From assembly GCA_913048115.1 (NCBI GenBank), contig CAJWVI010000001.1, forward strand, positions 1-64,000: a DNA stretch of 64,000 bases, in the 5' to 3' direction. Each line of letters opens with the position of its first letter. Within the stretch, counting starts at the first letter, position 1. The stretch comes from an uncultured Flavobacteriaceae bacterium (lineage in GTDB: Bacteria > Bacteroidota > Bacteroidia > Flavobacteriales > Flavobacteriaceae). A model generated the notes under the pieces. The model worked only from the letters and a program-made list of their open reading frames with translations. It did no database searches and was not told the origin of the DNA. A program made the translations under genes and the position numbers. Shown in pieces: positions 9,181 to 19,787 of the stretch.

Positions 9181-10326
9181 ATGCAAAGAAAAACATTGGT
9201 TAAATTACTTTCAATTCTGTTTTTGGCAACAACATTTACAATGTCTGCCAAGGATACCTCAAAAGATGCTGCTTCATCTGGAGATACAAGAGCTGAAAGA
9301 AAGCAACAGGTGAAAGATTATATCGCTCATCACTTATTAGATTCACATGATTTTGGTCTATTTTCTTATACAGATGATGCTACCAAAGAGAAGCACCACA
9401 TAGGGTTTCCTTTGCCTGTAATTCTTTGGGATGACGGTCTAAAAGTATTCTCTTCGTCTAAGTTCCACCACGGTGAGACAGTTGCAGAAGTAGATGGCAA
9501 TTTTTACATCATAGAACACGCCAAGATCTACAAGACAGATGCGGCTGGAACCATAACCTATGATGATGTTCATCATGCAACCAATGCAAAGCCATTAGAC
9601 TTTTCTATAACAAAAGGAGTCTTTATGATATTGCTTACTGCTTTTTTAATGTTCTTCTTGTTTAGAGGACTCGCAAAGAGTTATGCAACAAATGGAGGCA
9701 TTGCAAAAGGTACTGGACGATTCTTTGAGCCAATTATAACATACATTCGTGATGACATTGCTATTGCAAATATTGGGGAGACCAAACACAAAAAATACAT
9801 GCCATTTTTATTAACTGTATTTTTCTTTATATGGTTTTTAAATATGTTTGGCTTAACACCACTTGGAGTTAACGTTACGGGTAATATTGCTGTAACAACT
9901 GCTTTAGCACTTATCGTTTTCTTAATTACAACATTTACAGGAACCAAAGACTATTGGAAACATATTTTTGACCCACTAGGAGATGGTATGCCATGGGCAG
10001 GGAAGATTTTTATCTATATCATCTTAGTTCCTATTGAGATATTAGGCTTGTTCATAAAGCCATTTGCTTTGTTAATTCGACTATATGCAAACATGACTGC
10101 CGGTCACGTTGTATTAGGAAGTTTATTAGGCTTGATTTATATCTTCCAAAATTGGATAGGTGGATCTTTATCATTTGGATTGGCATTTGCCATTTCATTA
10201 ATTGAAATATTAGTAGCGTTATTACAGGCATACATTTTTACAATGTTGGCCGCATTGTACTTTGGTTTTGCAAGTGAAACCCACGAGCACGAAGAAGAGC
10301 AGGATGGAGAGATTGCACATTTATAA
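9181..10326 (+). CDS. atpB: F0F1 ATP synthase subunit a
   Basis: FGLTPLGVNVTGNIAVTTALA, IKPFALLIRLYANMTAGHVVL. Start placed at ATG 9181, giving a signal peptide; the ORF track began at 9079. Confidence 0.93.
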   Translation: MQRKTLVKLLSILFLATTFTMSAKDTSKDAASSGDTRAERKQQVKDYIAHHLLDSHDFGLFSYTDDATKEKHHIGFPLPVILWDDGLKVFSSSKFHHGETVAEVDGNFYIIEHAKIYKTDAAGTITYDDVHHATNAKPLDFSITKGVFMILLTAFLMFFLFRGLAKSYATNGGIAKGTGRFFEPIITYIRDDIAIANIGETKHKKYMPFLLTVFFFIWFLNMFGLTPLGVNVTGNIAVTTALALIVFLITTFTGTKDYWKHIFDPLGDGMPWAGKIFIYIILVPIEILGLFIKPFALLIRLYANMTAGHVVLGSLLGLIYIFQNWIGGSLSFGLAFAISLIEILVALLQAYIFTMLAALYFGFASETHEHEEEQDGEIAHL

Positions 10327-10377
10327 ATAATTACATACCCTGAGCTTTAAAGGCAAAGGGTCAAAATTGAGTTTTAA

Positions 10378-10629
<252 letters not shown>

Positions 10630-10641
10630 CTAAAACAGATA

Positions 10642-10676
10642 ACATATTGCTGCAACGGTTGGTTGCAGCGATATGT
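10642..10676 (+). promoter_or_regulatory. Strong intergenic hairpin between atpE and atpF
   Basis: ACATATTGCTGCAAC-GGTTG-GTTGCAGCGATATGT: 15-bp stem with one G-U pair and a 5-nt loop. Confidence 0.7.
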
Positions 10677-10737
10677 TTCTATTACTTTAAACGATTACTA
10701 AGAGGAGGCGTTTCGTTTCTTCGAAAATATTATATAA

Positions 10738-11238
10738 ATGGAAAAATTAATAAACGAATTTTCAGTAGGTCTTTTCTTTTGGCAAGCGGTTGTATTTATT
10801 CTATTGCTTTTTTTGCTTAGAAAATTTGCCTGGACACCAATTTTAAATGCTGTTAACGAGCGCGAGCAAGGTATTAAAGACGCCTTAGACGCTGCAGAAA
10901 AAGCAAAGTTAGAAATGGCAAACTTGCAAGCAGATAATGAAAAATTGTTACAAGAAGCAAGAGTAGAGCGTGAGGCGATGATGAAAGAAGCTCGTGAGAT
11001 TAAGGCAAGCATGATTGCAGGAGCTAAAGATGAAGCGCAAGCAGAAGCGAGCAAAGCAATAGCAAGTGCACAAGCATCAATCCAAGCAGAGAAAAAAGCA
11101 GCTGTTGCAGAATTAAAATCAACAGTAGCAAGTCTATCTATAGAGATTGCAGAAAAAATAGTGAAGAGTGAGTTATCAAACAAAGACAAGCAATTGGAGT
11201 TGGTTGAAACGATGTTGAAAGACGCAAACGTAAACTAA
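10738..11238 (+). CDS. atpF: F0F1 ATP synthase subunit b
   Basis: N-terminal TM helix then long charged coiled coil; NEREQGIKDALDAAEKAK. Confidence 0.93.
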   Translation: MEKLINEFSVGLFFWQAVVFILLLFLLRKFAWTPILNAVNEREQGIKDALDAAEKAKLEMANLQADNEKLLQEARVEREAMMKEAREIKASMIAGAKDEAQAEASKAIASAQASIQAEKKAAVAELKSTVASLSIEIAEKIVKSELSNKDKQLELVETMLKDANVN

Positions 11239-11245
11239 TATTAGG

Positions 11246-11785
11246 ATGAGTAGCAGAGCAGCCATAAGATACGCAAAAGCAGTTTTAGACCAAGCCAACG
11301 ACGCTAATATTAGCAATGTTGTTTTTGATGACATGAAATCTGTCCACGCAACCCTAGAGGGAAGCAAAGAGCTGCGAACGGTATTACAAAGTCCAGTTGT
11401 TAAAGCAGACGACAAAAAAGAAGCTTTAATAAAAATCTTTGAGAACAACAGTGATGTAACCAAAGGTTTAATACAAATCTTGACAAGTAATAAGCGCATC
11501 AACCTTTTGGGTAGCGTAGCGTCAAGTTATGTAGATTTGTACAATGCCTCTAAAGGAGTTAAAACGGCTACTGTAACAACAGCAGTTGCATTAACACCGG
11601 CGATAGAAGCACAAGTGCTAAGTAAAGTAAAAGAAATGACAGGTAGTGAAAATGTCACTATTCATAATACTATTGATGATAGCATCATTGGTGGTTTTAT
11701 ACTTCGTGTAGGAGACCTGCAATACAACGCAAGTATTGCAAACCAACTAGGAAGTTTGAAAAGAGAATTTAGTAAATCATTGTAA
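11246..11785 (+). CDS. atpH: F0F1 ATP synthase subunit delta
   Basis: RAAIRYAKAVLDQA...; C-terminal IIGGFILRVGDLQYNASIANQLGSLKREF. Confidence 0.93.
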   Translation: MSSRAAIRYAKAVLDQANDANISNVVFDDMKSVHATLEGSKELRTVLQSPVVKADDKKEALIKIFENNSDVTKGLIQILTSNKRINLLGSVASSYVDLYNASKGVKTATVTTAVALTPAIEAQVLSKVKEMTGSENVTIHNTIDDSIIGGFILRVGDLQYNASIANQLGSLKREFSKSL

Positions 11786-11852
11786 TTTTTTAACGCCTTC
11801 GGAAATTTTCTGGAGTCACCCTTAGAGATTAAAGGGTAAAATCTAAATAAAA

Positions 11853-13433
11853 ATGGCAGAAGTTAAACCAGCTGAAGTTTCAGCAATCTTAAAACAACAA
11901 CTTACCGGCTTTGAAGCAAGCGCTTCTCTAGATGAGGTAGGAACTGTGTTAACTGTAGGGGATGGTATTGCACGTGTATACGGGCTTACTAACGTACAGT
12001 ACGGTGAATTAGTAGCGTTCGAAAACGGTATGGAAGGTATTGTTTTGAACCTTGAAGAAGATAATGTAGGGGTTGTATTACTAGGGCCTTCTAGAGGAGT
12101 TTCTGAAGGAGCTATCGTAAAACGAACCCAACGTATTGCGTCTATTAATGTAGGTGAAGGCGTTGTTGGTCGTGTGCTTAACACATTAGGAGCACCTATC
12201 GATGGTAAAGGGCCTATTGAGGGTAAAACATATGAGATGCCATTGGAGCGTAAAGCACCAGGAGTTATCTACCGTGAGCCTGTAACAGAACCACTACAAA
12301 CGGGTATTAAATCAATTGACGCAATGATTCCAGTAGGAAGAGGACAGCGTGAGTTGGTTATTGGTGACCGTCAAACAGGAAAGTCTACTGTTTGTATTGA
12401 CACCATATTAAATCAAAAAGAATTTTACGATGCTGGCCAGCCAGTATTCTGTATATATGTTGCTATTGGACAAAAAGCTTCAACGGTAGCAAACATTGCA
12501 AAAGTATTGGATGAAGCAGGAGCTTTAGCCTATACTACTATTGTTGCTGCAAACGCAAGTGATCCAGCACCAATGCAAGTATATGCACCATTTGCAGGAG
12601 CTGCTATTGGTGAGTACTTTAGAGATACAGGGCGTCCTGCATTAATTGTATTTGATGATTTATCTAAACAAGCTGTAGCTTACCGTGAGGTATCACTATT
12701 ATTACGTCGCCCACCGGGACGTGAGGCTTACCCTGGAGATGTATTTTTCTTACATTCAAGACTTCTGGAGCGTGCTGCTAAAGTAATTAATGATGATAAG
12801 ATTGCTTCAGAAATGAACGATCTTCCAGAATCTTTAAGACCAATTGTAAAAGGTGGAGGGTCATTAACAGCCTTACCTATTATTGAAACACAAGCAGGTG
12901 ATGTATCTGCCTATATACCAACCAATGTAATTTCTATTACAGATGGACAAATTTTCTTAGATGGTGATTTGTTTAACTCTGGAGTTCGTCCAGCGATTAA
13001 CGTAGGTATCTCGGTATCTCGTGTTGGAGGTAATGCTCAGATCAAATCCATGAAGAAAGTATCTGGTACTTTAAAGCTTGACCAAGCTGCGTACCGTGAA
13101 CTGGAAGCTTTTGCTAAGTTTGGATCAGATCTAGATGCAGCAACGCTAAACGTAATTGAAAAAGGAAAGCGTAACGTAGAGATCTTAAAGCAAAATGAGA
13201 ACACACCTTTTACAGTAGAAGATCAAATTGCAATTATCTATGCAGGGTCTAAGAACTTGTTACGTAATGTACCTGTGTCAAAAGTAAAAGAGTTTGAAAG
13301 AGATTATATAGAGCTTTTAAATGCAAAGCATAGAGGTATGCTTGACACCTTAAAGGCTGGTAAGTTAACAGACGAGGTAATCGACACGTTAACAACAGTA
13401 GCTGCAGATTTGTCTGCAAAATACAAAGCATAA
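11853..13433 (+). CDS. atpA: F0F1 ATP synthase subunit alpha
   Basis: Walker [49 protein letters not shown]. Confidence 0.97.
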   Translation: MAEVKPAEVSAILKQQLTGFEASASLDEVGTVLTVGDGIARVYGLTNVQYGELVAFENGMEGIVLNLEEDNVGVVLLGPSRGVSEGAIVKRTQRIASINVGEGVVGRVLNTLGAPIDGKGPIEGKTYEMPLERKAPGVIYREPVTEPLQTGIKSIDAMIPVGRGQRELVIGDRQTGKSTVCIDTILNQKEFYDAGQPVFCIYVAIGQKASTVANIAKVLDEAGALAYTTIVAANASDPAPMQVYAPFAGAAIGEYFRDTGRPALIVFDDLSKQAVAYREVSLLLRRPPGREAYPGDVFFLHSRLLERAAKVINDDKIASEMNDLPESLRPIVKGGGSLTALPIIETQAGDVSAYIPTNVISITDGQIFLDGDLFNSGVRPAINVGISVSRVGGNAQIKSMKKVSGTLKLDQAAYRELEAFAKFGSDLDAATLNVIEKGKRNVEILKQNENTPFTVEDQIAIIYAGSKNLLRNVPVSKVKEFERDYIELLNAKHRGMLDTLKAGKLTDEVIDTLTTVAADLSAKYKA

Positions 13434-13515
13434 ATTTTTATACTCCATATATTCCCCTGTAACAAGGGGATACAGGAGTGTTAAGCCTAAGTGTTATTAA
13501 TAATAACTAAAGAGA

Positions 13516-14379
13516 ATGGCAAACTTAAAAGAGATTAGAAACAGAATAGCATCGGTTGGATCAACCATGCAGATTACCAGTGCCATGAAAATGGTATCTG
13601 CTGCAAAGCTTAAAAAAGCCCAGGACGCCATTACGGCAATGCGCCCTTATTCTGAAAAATTAACAGAGTTACTACAAAACTTAAGCGCTACACTAGACGC
13701 AGACAGCGGCAGTACCTTTGCAGAGCAGCGCGATGTCAATAAAGTATTGGTTGTTGCCATTACTTCAAACCGTGGATTGGCGGGAGCCTTTAACACCAAC
13801 ATCATTAAAGCAAGTAAGGCTTTAAGACAAGACACTTATGCTGGAAAGCAGGTTGATTTTATTACCATCGGTAAAAAAGGAAATGACATTATCAGTAAAG
13901 ATGGAAATGTTATAGAATTTAACACAGCCATCTTTGATGATTTAAACTTCCAAGCCTCTTCAAACATTGCAGAAATGCTAATGAAAAAATACGAAGAAGG
14001 TGCTTATGATAAGATTGTTTTGGTGTACAATCACTTCAAAAATGCAGCAACACAAGAGGTAATGAGAGAGCAGTTTTTGCCTATCCTACCGCCTCCAGTA
14101 AGCGAAACTACAAATACCGCCGACTATATCTTTGAGCCAACAAAGCCAGAAATTGTAGAAGGATTAATCCCTAAGAGTCTAAAAACACAGTTGTTTAAGG
14201 CTATTAGAGACAGTGTTGCTAGTGAACACGGTGCCCGTATGACGGCAATGCACAAAGCAACAGACAACGCAACAGAGATGCGTGATGCCTTGAAGTTGCA
14301 ATACAACAAAGCGCGTCAAGCAGCAATTACTAACGAAATCTTAGAGATAGTTGGTGGTGCAGAAGCATTGGCAGGATAA
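13516..14379 (+). CDS. atpG: F0F1 ATP synthase subunit gamma
   Basis: MANLKEIRNRIASVGSTMQITSAMKMVSAAKLKKAQ; C-terminal NKARQAAITNEILEIVGGAEAL. Confidence 0.97.
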   Translation: MANLKEIRNRIASVGSTMQITSAMKMVSAAKLKKAQDAITAMRPYSEKLTELLQNLSATLDADSGSTFAEQRDVNKVLVVAITSNRGLAGAFNTNIIKASKALRQDTYAGKQVDFITIGKKGNDIISKDGNVIEFNTAIFDDLNFQASSNIAEMLMKKYEEGAYDKIVLVYNHFKNAATQEVMREQFLPILPPPVSETTNTADYIFEPTKPEIVEGLIPKSLKTQLFKAIRDSVASEHGARMTAMHKATDNATEMRDALKLQYNKARQAAITNEILEIVGGAEALAG

Positions 14380-14404
14380 CAATATCTTTTAGAGTATATA
14401 TATA

Positions 14405-14440
14405 AAGTCTGTTTCGTAAATGCGCAACAGACTTTTTTAT
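14405..14440 (+). terminator. Rho-independent terminator downstream of atpG
   Basis: AAGTCTGTT-tcgtaaatgcgc-AACAGACTT followed by a T-run. Confidence 0.85.
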
Positions 14441-14551
14441 TTTCATGAATCACAGGATTATGCCACTAGCTAGTTTTATAAGGCATCACTTACGCCTCTT
14501 CAAAGAACAAGAATTAATTTAGCTACCTTTAGAAGGTAAATATTTGAGGCA

Positions 14552-16012
14552 TTGAGCATCTTTAAAAAACTATTTAAACAAACCTTTATTTATGGTCTGG
14601 CAACGGTATTGCCCCGCGCCTTGGCTATTGTACTAGTGCCCTTGTACACAAGCGTGCTAGCCCCTTCAGACTTTGGAGTCTATGCCACGTTAATGTCTTA
14701 TATCATCTTAGGAAATGTCTTGTTAAGTTACGGTATGGAGACTGCTTTTTTTAGGTTTATTAATAAAGAACCTTCTCAAAAGAAAACCGTACAATCTACC
14801 GCTTTAGTGTCTGTGTTTATTTCTTCACTTTCCTTTTTTATCATTGCCTTTTTGTTTCGCGAGCAGCTTGCTGGGTTCATTAATTTTGACATACAATTTG
14901 TAAGCTATGCATTGCTTATTTTATTGCTAGATGCACTAGTTATTATACCTTTTGTATGGTTTAGGGCTAATGAAAAACCAATGAAGTATGCCCTAATAAA
15001 AATTATAAACGTATGTATTAACCTAGGGTGTAACTTGTTTTTTTTCCTAGTTCTTCCTGGGCTTGTTGAGAGTGATGCCGATACTATACTACAGGGGGTG
15101 TATACAGAAGACAATAAGGTCTTGTATGTGTTTATAGCAAACATTATTGCTAGTGGGATTACCTTAGTTTTATTAGCTCCTTTGTATTTTAAAATTGGGT
15201 TTAATTTCAATGCTTCCATCTGGAAACAAATGCTTAAGTATTCATTTCCAGTTCTCATTGCAGGGGTTGCTTTTTCTATCAACGAAGCCTTTGATAAAAT
15301 CTTGCTTAATTATTTATTACCTCCAGAGATCGCGGCCAACGAGGTAGGGGTGTATGCAGCTTGTTATAAGCTAGGAGTTTTTATGACCTTGTTTGCTACG
15401 GCTTTTAGGCTGGGTATAGAACCCTTTTTCTTTAACCACGCCAATAAAGCAAATGCAAAAAACACCTACGCTACTATTACCAAGTACTTTGCTATTTGCG
15501 GAAGCGCTATTTTATTATTTGTCATTGTATATATTGATTTTTTTAAAACAGTATTAATTAAAAATGAAGCCTATTGGGTTGCCCTCTCTATCGTGCCAAT
15601 TATTCTATTAGCTAATTTATGCTTGGGGATATACCACAACTTATCTGTTTGGTATAAAGTGACAGACCGCACTAAGTACGGGGCCTATATTTCGGTAATG
15701 GGTGCGGGGATTACCATAGGGTTAAATTTTATACTAATTCCTAAGATAAGTTATTTTGGCGCTGCCATCGCGACTCTTGCCGCTTATGGTGCCATGATGT
15801 GTGTTTCCTATCTCTTAGGGCAGAAATATTACAAGGTTCCATATGATATTAAACGCATTGGAACGTATTTAGGGATTGCCATTGTTTTTGCAGGAATCTC
15901 TTTCTATACTTTTGAGAGAAACCTTTGGATTGGAACTGCATTATTAATGGTATTTTTGTTACTCGTATTCTTTTTAGAGCGCCAAGAAATACAACGCATC
16001 ATTAAAAAATAG
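14552..16012 (+). CDS. Oligosaccharide flippase family protein (polysaccharide biosynthesis)
   Basis: TTG start; multi-TM MATE/MOP-like: FIYGLATVLPRALAIVLVPLYTSVLAPSDFGVYATLMSY. Confidence 0.85.
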   Translation: MSIFKKLFKQTFIYGLATVLPRALAIVLVPLYTSVLAPSDFGVYATLMSYIILGNVLLSYGMETAFFRFINKEPSQKKTVQSTALVSVFISSLSFFIIAFLFREQLAGFINFDIQFVSYALLILLLDALVIIPFVWFRANEKPMKYALIKIINVCINLGCNLFFFLVLPGLVESDADTILQGVYTEDNKVLYVFIANIIASGITLVLLAPLYFKIGFNFNASIWKQMLKYSFPVLIAGVAFSINEAFDKILLNYLLPPEIAANEVGVYAACYKLGVFMTLFATAFRLGIEPFFFNHANKANAKNTYATITKYFAICGSAILLFVIVYIDFFKTVLIKNEAYWVALSIVPIILLANLCLGIYHNLSVWYKVTDRTKYGAYISVMGAGITIGLNFILIPKISYFGAAIATLAAYGAMMCVSYLLGQKYYKVPYDIKRIGTYLGIAIVFAGISFYTFERNLWIGTALLMVFLLLVFFLERQEIQRIIKK

Positions 16013-16080
16013 TGTATCATTTTTGCCCAAGAATAAACAGCCCTAGTTGCCTTATATAAGTACAAAATAAATCACACCTC

Positions 16081-16515
16081 ATGACTGTAAAGATCATTAA
16101 CAAATCAACCCACCCACTGCCAAGTTATGAGACCATAGCAAGCGCCGGGATGGACATTAGAGCTTATATTGCTCAGCAAGTTGTTTTAAAACCAATGCAA
16201 CGCGCTATTATAAAAACTGGATTATTTATAGAACTCCCTTTAGGGACTGAAGCGCAAGTGAGACCCAGAAGTGGCTTGGCGGCAAAAAAAGGCATCACAG
16301 TATTAAATAGCCCAGGCACCATTGATGCAGATTATCGTGGCGAAATTGGCATTATCTTAGTGAATCTAAGCAACGAAGATTTTACAGTAGAAAACGGTGA
16401 GCGCATTGCTCAATTAGTTTTTGCCAAACACGAACGCGCCGTTTTGGATAAAGTAAGTATCTTGAGTGACACCAGTCGTGGTGAAGGAGGGTTTGGAAGT
16501 ACTGGAGTTAAGTAA
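16081..16515 (+). CDS. dut: dUTP diphosphatase
   Basis: [54 protein letters not shown]. Confidence 0.96.
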   Translation: MTVKIINKSTHPLPSYETIASAGMDIRAYIAQQVVLKPMQRAIIKTGLFIELPLGTEAQVRPRSGLAAKKGITVLNSPGTIDADYRGEIGIILVNLSNEDFTVENGERIAQLVFAKHERAVLDKVSILSDTSRGEGGFGSTGVK

Positions 16516-16573
16516 TAAAATAAACAACAAACCTAGCCGTTGTTTATTACAACAGCAATAAATTAAAATATAG

Positions 16574-17590
16574 ATGAAAATAATAGTTCCAATGGCAGGT
16601 CGCGGTAGCCGTCTTCGCCCCCATAGTTTAACCGTGCCAAAACCTTTAATTCCTGTTGCAGGAGTGCCTATTGTACATAGATTGGTTGCAGACATTGCAG
16701 GAGTTTTAAACACACCCATAGAGGAAATTGCTTTTATTTTAGGAGATCCTGCTTGGTTTGGAGATGATGTAATAGCGAGTTTAAAAGGCTTGGCAGTGAG
16801 CCTGGGAGCTAAACCAACTATTTATAGACAGCTAGACCCAAAAGGAACAGGGCATGCTATTATGTGCGCAGAGCCTTCACTAAGTGGCCCTGCTGTTATT
16901 GCCTATGCAGATACATTAATTAGAGCAGATTTTGATCTAGACAAACAAGCAGATGCCGTAATTTGGACAAAAAAGGTAGACAATCCAGAGGCCTATGGTG
17001 TGGTAAATTTAAACGATAAACAAGAAATTGTTGAGCTCGTAGAAAAACCAGAAACCTTTGTAAGTGATCAAGCGGTGATTGGGATTTACTATTTTAAAGA
17101 GGTTGGGATGCTTAAAAAAGAGCTCCAGTTTGTGCTTGATAATAACATTATTAATGGCGGAGAATACCAAATTAATGATGGTATAAAAAGAATGATGGAT
17201 AAGGGAAAGGTCTTTAAGCCAGGCACTGTTACTCAGTGGATGGATTGTGGCAATAAAGAAATTACGGTACAGACCAACCGCCGCATGTTAGGATTTTTGC
17301 AAGAGGATGGGGCTGCTTTAGTTTCAAAAACAGCTACTCTAGACAACGCTACTCTTATTGAACCTTGCTTTATAGGCGAAGGGGTTGTGCTTAAAAATAG
17401 CACCGTGGGTCCTTTTGTATCTATAGGGAAGGGCACGGTAATTGAAAATAGCACTATAAAAAACAGCATCATTCAAACCAACACTGTTATAGAAAATGCG
17501 TCTTTGGATAATGCTATGATTGGAAATAACGCCCATTTTAACGGCAATTTCACCAACGTTAGTATTGGAGATTACTCTCAATTAAAATAA
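16574..17590 (+). CDS. Sugar-phosphate nucleotidyltransferase with left-handed beta-helix tail
   Basis: IIVPMAGRGSRLRPHSLTVPKPLIPVAGVPIV plus C-terminal hexapeptide-like repeats. Confidence 0.88.
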   Translation: MKIIVPMAGRGSRLRPHSLTVPKPLIPVAGVPIVHRLVADIAGVLNTPIEEIAFILGDPAWFGDDVIASLKGLAVSLGAKPTIYRQLDPKGTGHAIMCAEPSLSGPAVIAYADTLIRADFDLDKQADAVIWTKKVDNPEAYGVVNLNDKQEIVELVEKPETFVSDQAVIGIYYFKEVGMLKKELQFVLDNNIINGGEYQINDGIKRMMDKGKVFKPGTVTQWMDCGNKEITVQTNRRMLGFLQEDGAALVSKTATLDNATLIEPCFIGEGVVLKNSTVGPFVSIGKGTVIENSTIKNSIIQTNTVIENASLDNAMIGNNAHFNGNFTNVSIGDYSQLK

Positions 17591-17623
17591 TGCCCCCCAC
17601 AAGGGTCAAAAAGATTACACACA

Positions 17624-19003
17624 TTGTTATTGAATTTTAAACACATATTAACAGTTTTACTCATCCTAGGAGGTCTTTTTGCTCCCAGAGGGCTAGTTGC
17701 CCAACAAATTCCAGCAACCGCTCTAGGGGAGTCTCAAGAGGTTTCAGATGCCTTTTTAGAAAGCTTTTATGAGGCGTTAAAACAAAAATCAATAGAGAAC
17801 TACGCCCTGGCCATTACTGCTCTAGAAAAAGCTCAAAAAGAAAGTGGTGGAAACCTCCAGGCAGATGCTATTGTGTTTTTTGAGTTTGCTAAAAACCAAA
17901 TAAAGCTCAAACAATACACTCAAGCAGAAATAAACCTACAAAAAGTGCTGCGCCAAGAGCCCAAAAACCAAGATGTTTTAGAAACCCTCTATGATCTTTA
18001 TTATCTAACTAGAGAGTATAACAAAGCTATAGTTTTGGTGGAAAACCTTATCGCGTTTGACCAAGATTACAAAGAAGATTTGGCCAATTTATACCACCGC
18101 ACCAAACAGTATAAAAAGGCGCTCGTATTGCTAGACGAGTTAGACACATCTTGGGGAGAAAGCGTGTATCGTAACACTTTACGCACACAAATTTACAATG
18201 TAACGGGTAATCGTGTAGCTGCCATTAGTAATGCAGAAAAAAAGGTGTTGAAGAATCCGGCCAATGCCCGTGAATACCTTTCCCTTATTTATTTATATAG
18301 CGAAGAGGGCAATACAAAAAAGGCATACCAAACCGCAAAAGAACTGCTAAATAATAATCCAAAAAATGAATTAGTGCATTTGGCCTTGTACAAGTTTTAT
18401 CTGGATGATGGCGCTATAAAAGACGCCATAGCGTCTATGAAAAAAGTGTTTAGATCTAGCGAGATAGAAAAAGAAAGCCAGTACAGAGTCCTGGGAGATT
18501 TTTTAAAATTTGTAAATATAAATCCACAATATGAGGCAGATCTTGAGGCTGTAGCTCAGGTGTTTTCAAAAGAGAATAACGGGCAGGTATTTCAAAAAAT
18601 TGGAGATTACTATGTCTCTAAAGGCAAAAAAGAAATTGCCCTTAGCTTTTATGAAAAAGGAATTACGGGTGATTCAGATAATTTCAGCTTATTAAAAAAC
18701 ACTATATTACTACAAATAGATTTTAATAGGTTTGAAGATGCAAAAAGACTAAGCGAAAGTTCTTTAGAGATTTTCCCAGCACAGCCACTTTTGTATTTAT
18801 TAAATGGCATTGCAAACAACAAGCTTCAAAATTTTAAAGCAGCTGTAACAGTTTTAGAAACGGGGATGGACTATTTGCTAGATGACGCCCAATTAGAAAA
18901 AGATTTTTACGAGCAATTAAGCACTGCTTATAGTGGCAAAGGAGATGCTACAAAAGCAGCAAGTTATGCCACAAAAGCGGAGGCTATTCAAATCTCAAAT
19001 TAG
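17624..19003 (+). CDS. Tetratricopeptide repeat protein
   Basis: TTG start; signal peptide-like N-terminus; many TPR-like helical repeats. Confidence 0.75.
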   Translation: MLLNFKHILTVLLILGGLFAPRGLVAQQIPATALGESQEVSDAFLESFYEALKQKSIENYALAITALEKAQKESGGNLQADAIVFFEFAKNQIKLKQYTQAEINLQKVLRQEPKNQDVLETLYDLYYLTREYNKAIVLVENLIAFDQDYKEDLANLYHRTKQYKKALVLLDELDTSWGESVYRNTLRTQIYNVTGNRVAAISNAEKKVLKNPANAREYLSLIYLYSEEGNTKKAYQTAKELLNNNPKNELVHLALYKFYLDDGAIKDAIASMKKVFRSSEIEKESQYRVLGDFLKFVNINPQYEADLEAVAQVFSKENNGQVFQKIGDYYVSKGKKEIALSFYEKGITGDSDNFSLLKNTILLQIDFNRFEDAKRLSESSLEIFPAQPLLYLLNGIANNKLQNFKAAVTVLETGMDYLLDDAQLEKDFYEQLSTAYSGKGDATKAASYATKAEAIQISN

Positions 19004-19007
19004 CATT

Positions 19008-19787
19008 ATGAAATTAAAACATTTTGTTGGCGCAGCACTTATATATATGTTTCTAGGCTGTGGAGCAACCAAAGGCATTGATGGCTCTTTTACTGCAAAT
19101 GCAGCACTAAGCGCCAAGGATGTTTTAAAGGCCCACAAAGCAGCGGCTCAAGACTTTAAGACCTTGGCAGCACGCATGCAGGTTAGGTACCAGGACCCAG
19201 ATCAATCTCAAAGTATTACAACGAGCCTTAGGCTAGAAAAAGATAAAATTATTTGGATTAAAGCTTCTATTTTGGGAATTACACTTGCAAAGGTTTTAAT
19301 AACACCAGATCAAGTTCAGTTTTACGAAACCTTAAGTAATTCCTATTTTGAAGGTGATTTTAGTTTGATTAGCGATATGCTTGGCACACAAATTAATTTT
19401 GAACAAGCACAGGCCTTATTATTAGGGCAAATCATGCTTAATTTAAAACCTAAATCAGTGAGCACAACTGTAAAGAACAATAAATACCGTATAGCGCCCA
19501 TTAAACAAGATGCAAGTTATCTATTATCTATGTTGTTAAATCCAGATAGCTTTATGGTGCATCAGGCTAAAATTTCACAACCCGATAAGCAAAGAAACCT
19601 TTTGGTTCAATACGGGCCTTACCAAAAAATAGAAGGGAGTTTTTACCCAACTCAAATAGGCATTCGAGCCCTTGATGTTCTTGAACAAACAAGCATTGCT
19701 ATAAAATATAAAAAAATAGACCTCAATGTTTCGGTGAGTTTTCCGTTTACTATTCCAAAGGGGTATACCCAGAGCACTTTTAAATAA
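19008..19787 (+). CDS. DUF4292 domain lipoprotein
   Basis: Start placed at 19008, giving MKLKHFVGAALIYMFLGCGATKG with a lipobox; LolA/LppX-like length; located between TPR and M23 genes. Confidence 0.65.
   Translation: MKLKHFVGAALIYMFLGCGATKGIDGSFTANAALSAKDVLKAHKAAAQDFKTLAARMQVRYQDPDQSQSITTSLRLEKDKIIWIKASILGITLAKVLITPDQVQFYETLSNSYFEGDFSLISDMLGTQINFEQAQALLLGQIMLNLKPKSVSTTVKNNKYRIAPIKQDASYLLSMLLNPDSFMVHQAKISQPDKQRNLLVQYGPYQKIEGSFYPTQIGIRALDVLEQTSIAIKYKKIDLNVSVSFPFTIPKGYTQSTFK

Noticed and set aside
10698-11189. 163-aa minus-strand ORF antisense to atpF
   Set aside because: Low-complexity Ala/Ser/Leu composition mirrors the coiled-coil codons of atpF; atpF is unambiguous.
11843-12184. 113-aa minus-strand ORF antisense to atpA
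   Set aside because: Shadow ORF; no recognisable protein features.
14905-15282. 125-aa minus-strand ORF inside the flippase gene
   Set aside because: Shadow ORF within a well-supported multi-TM protein.
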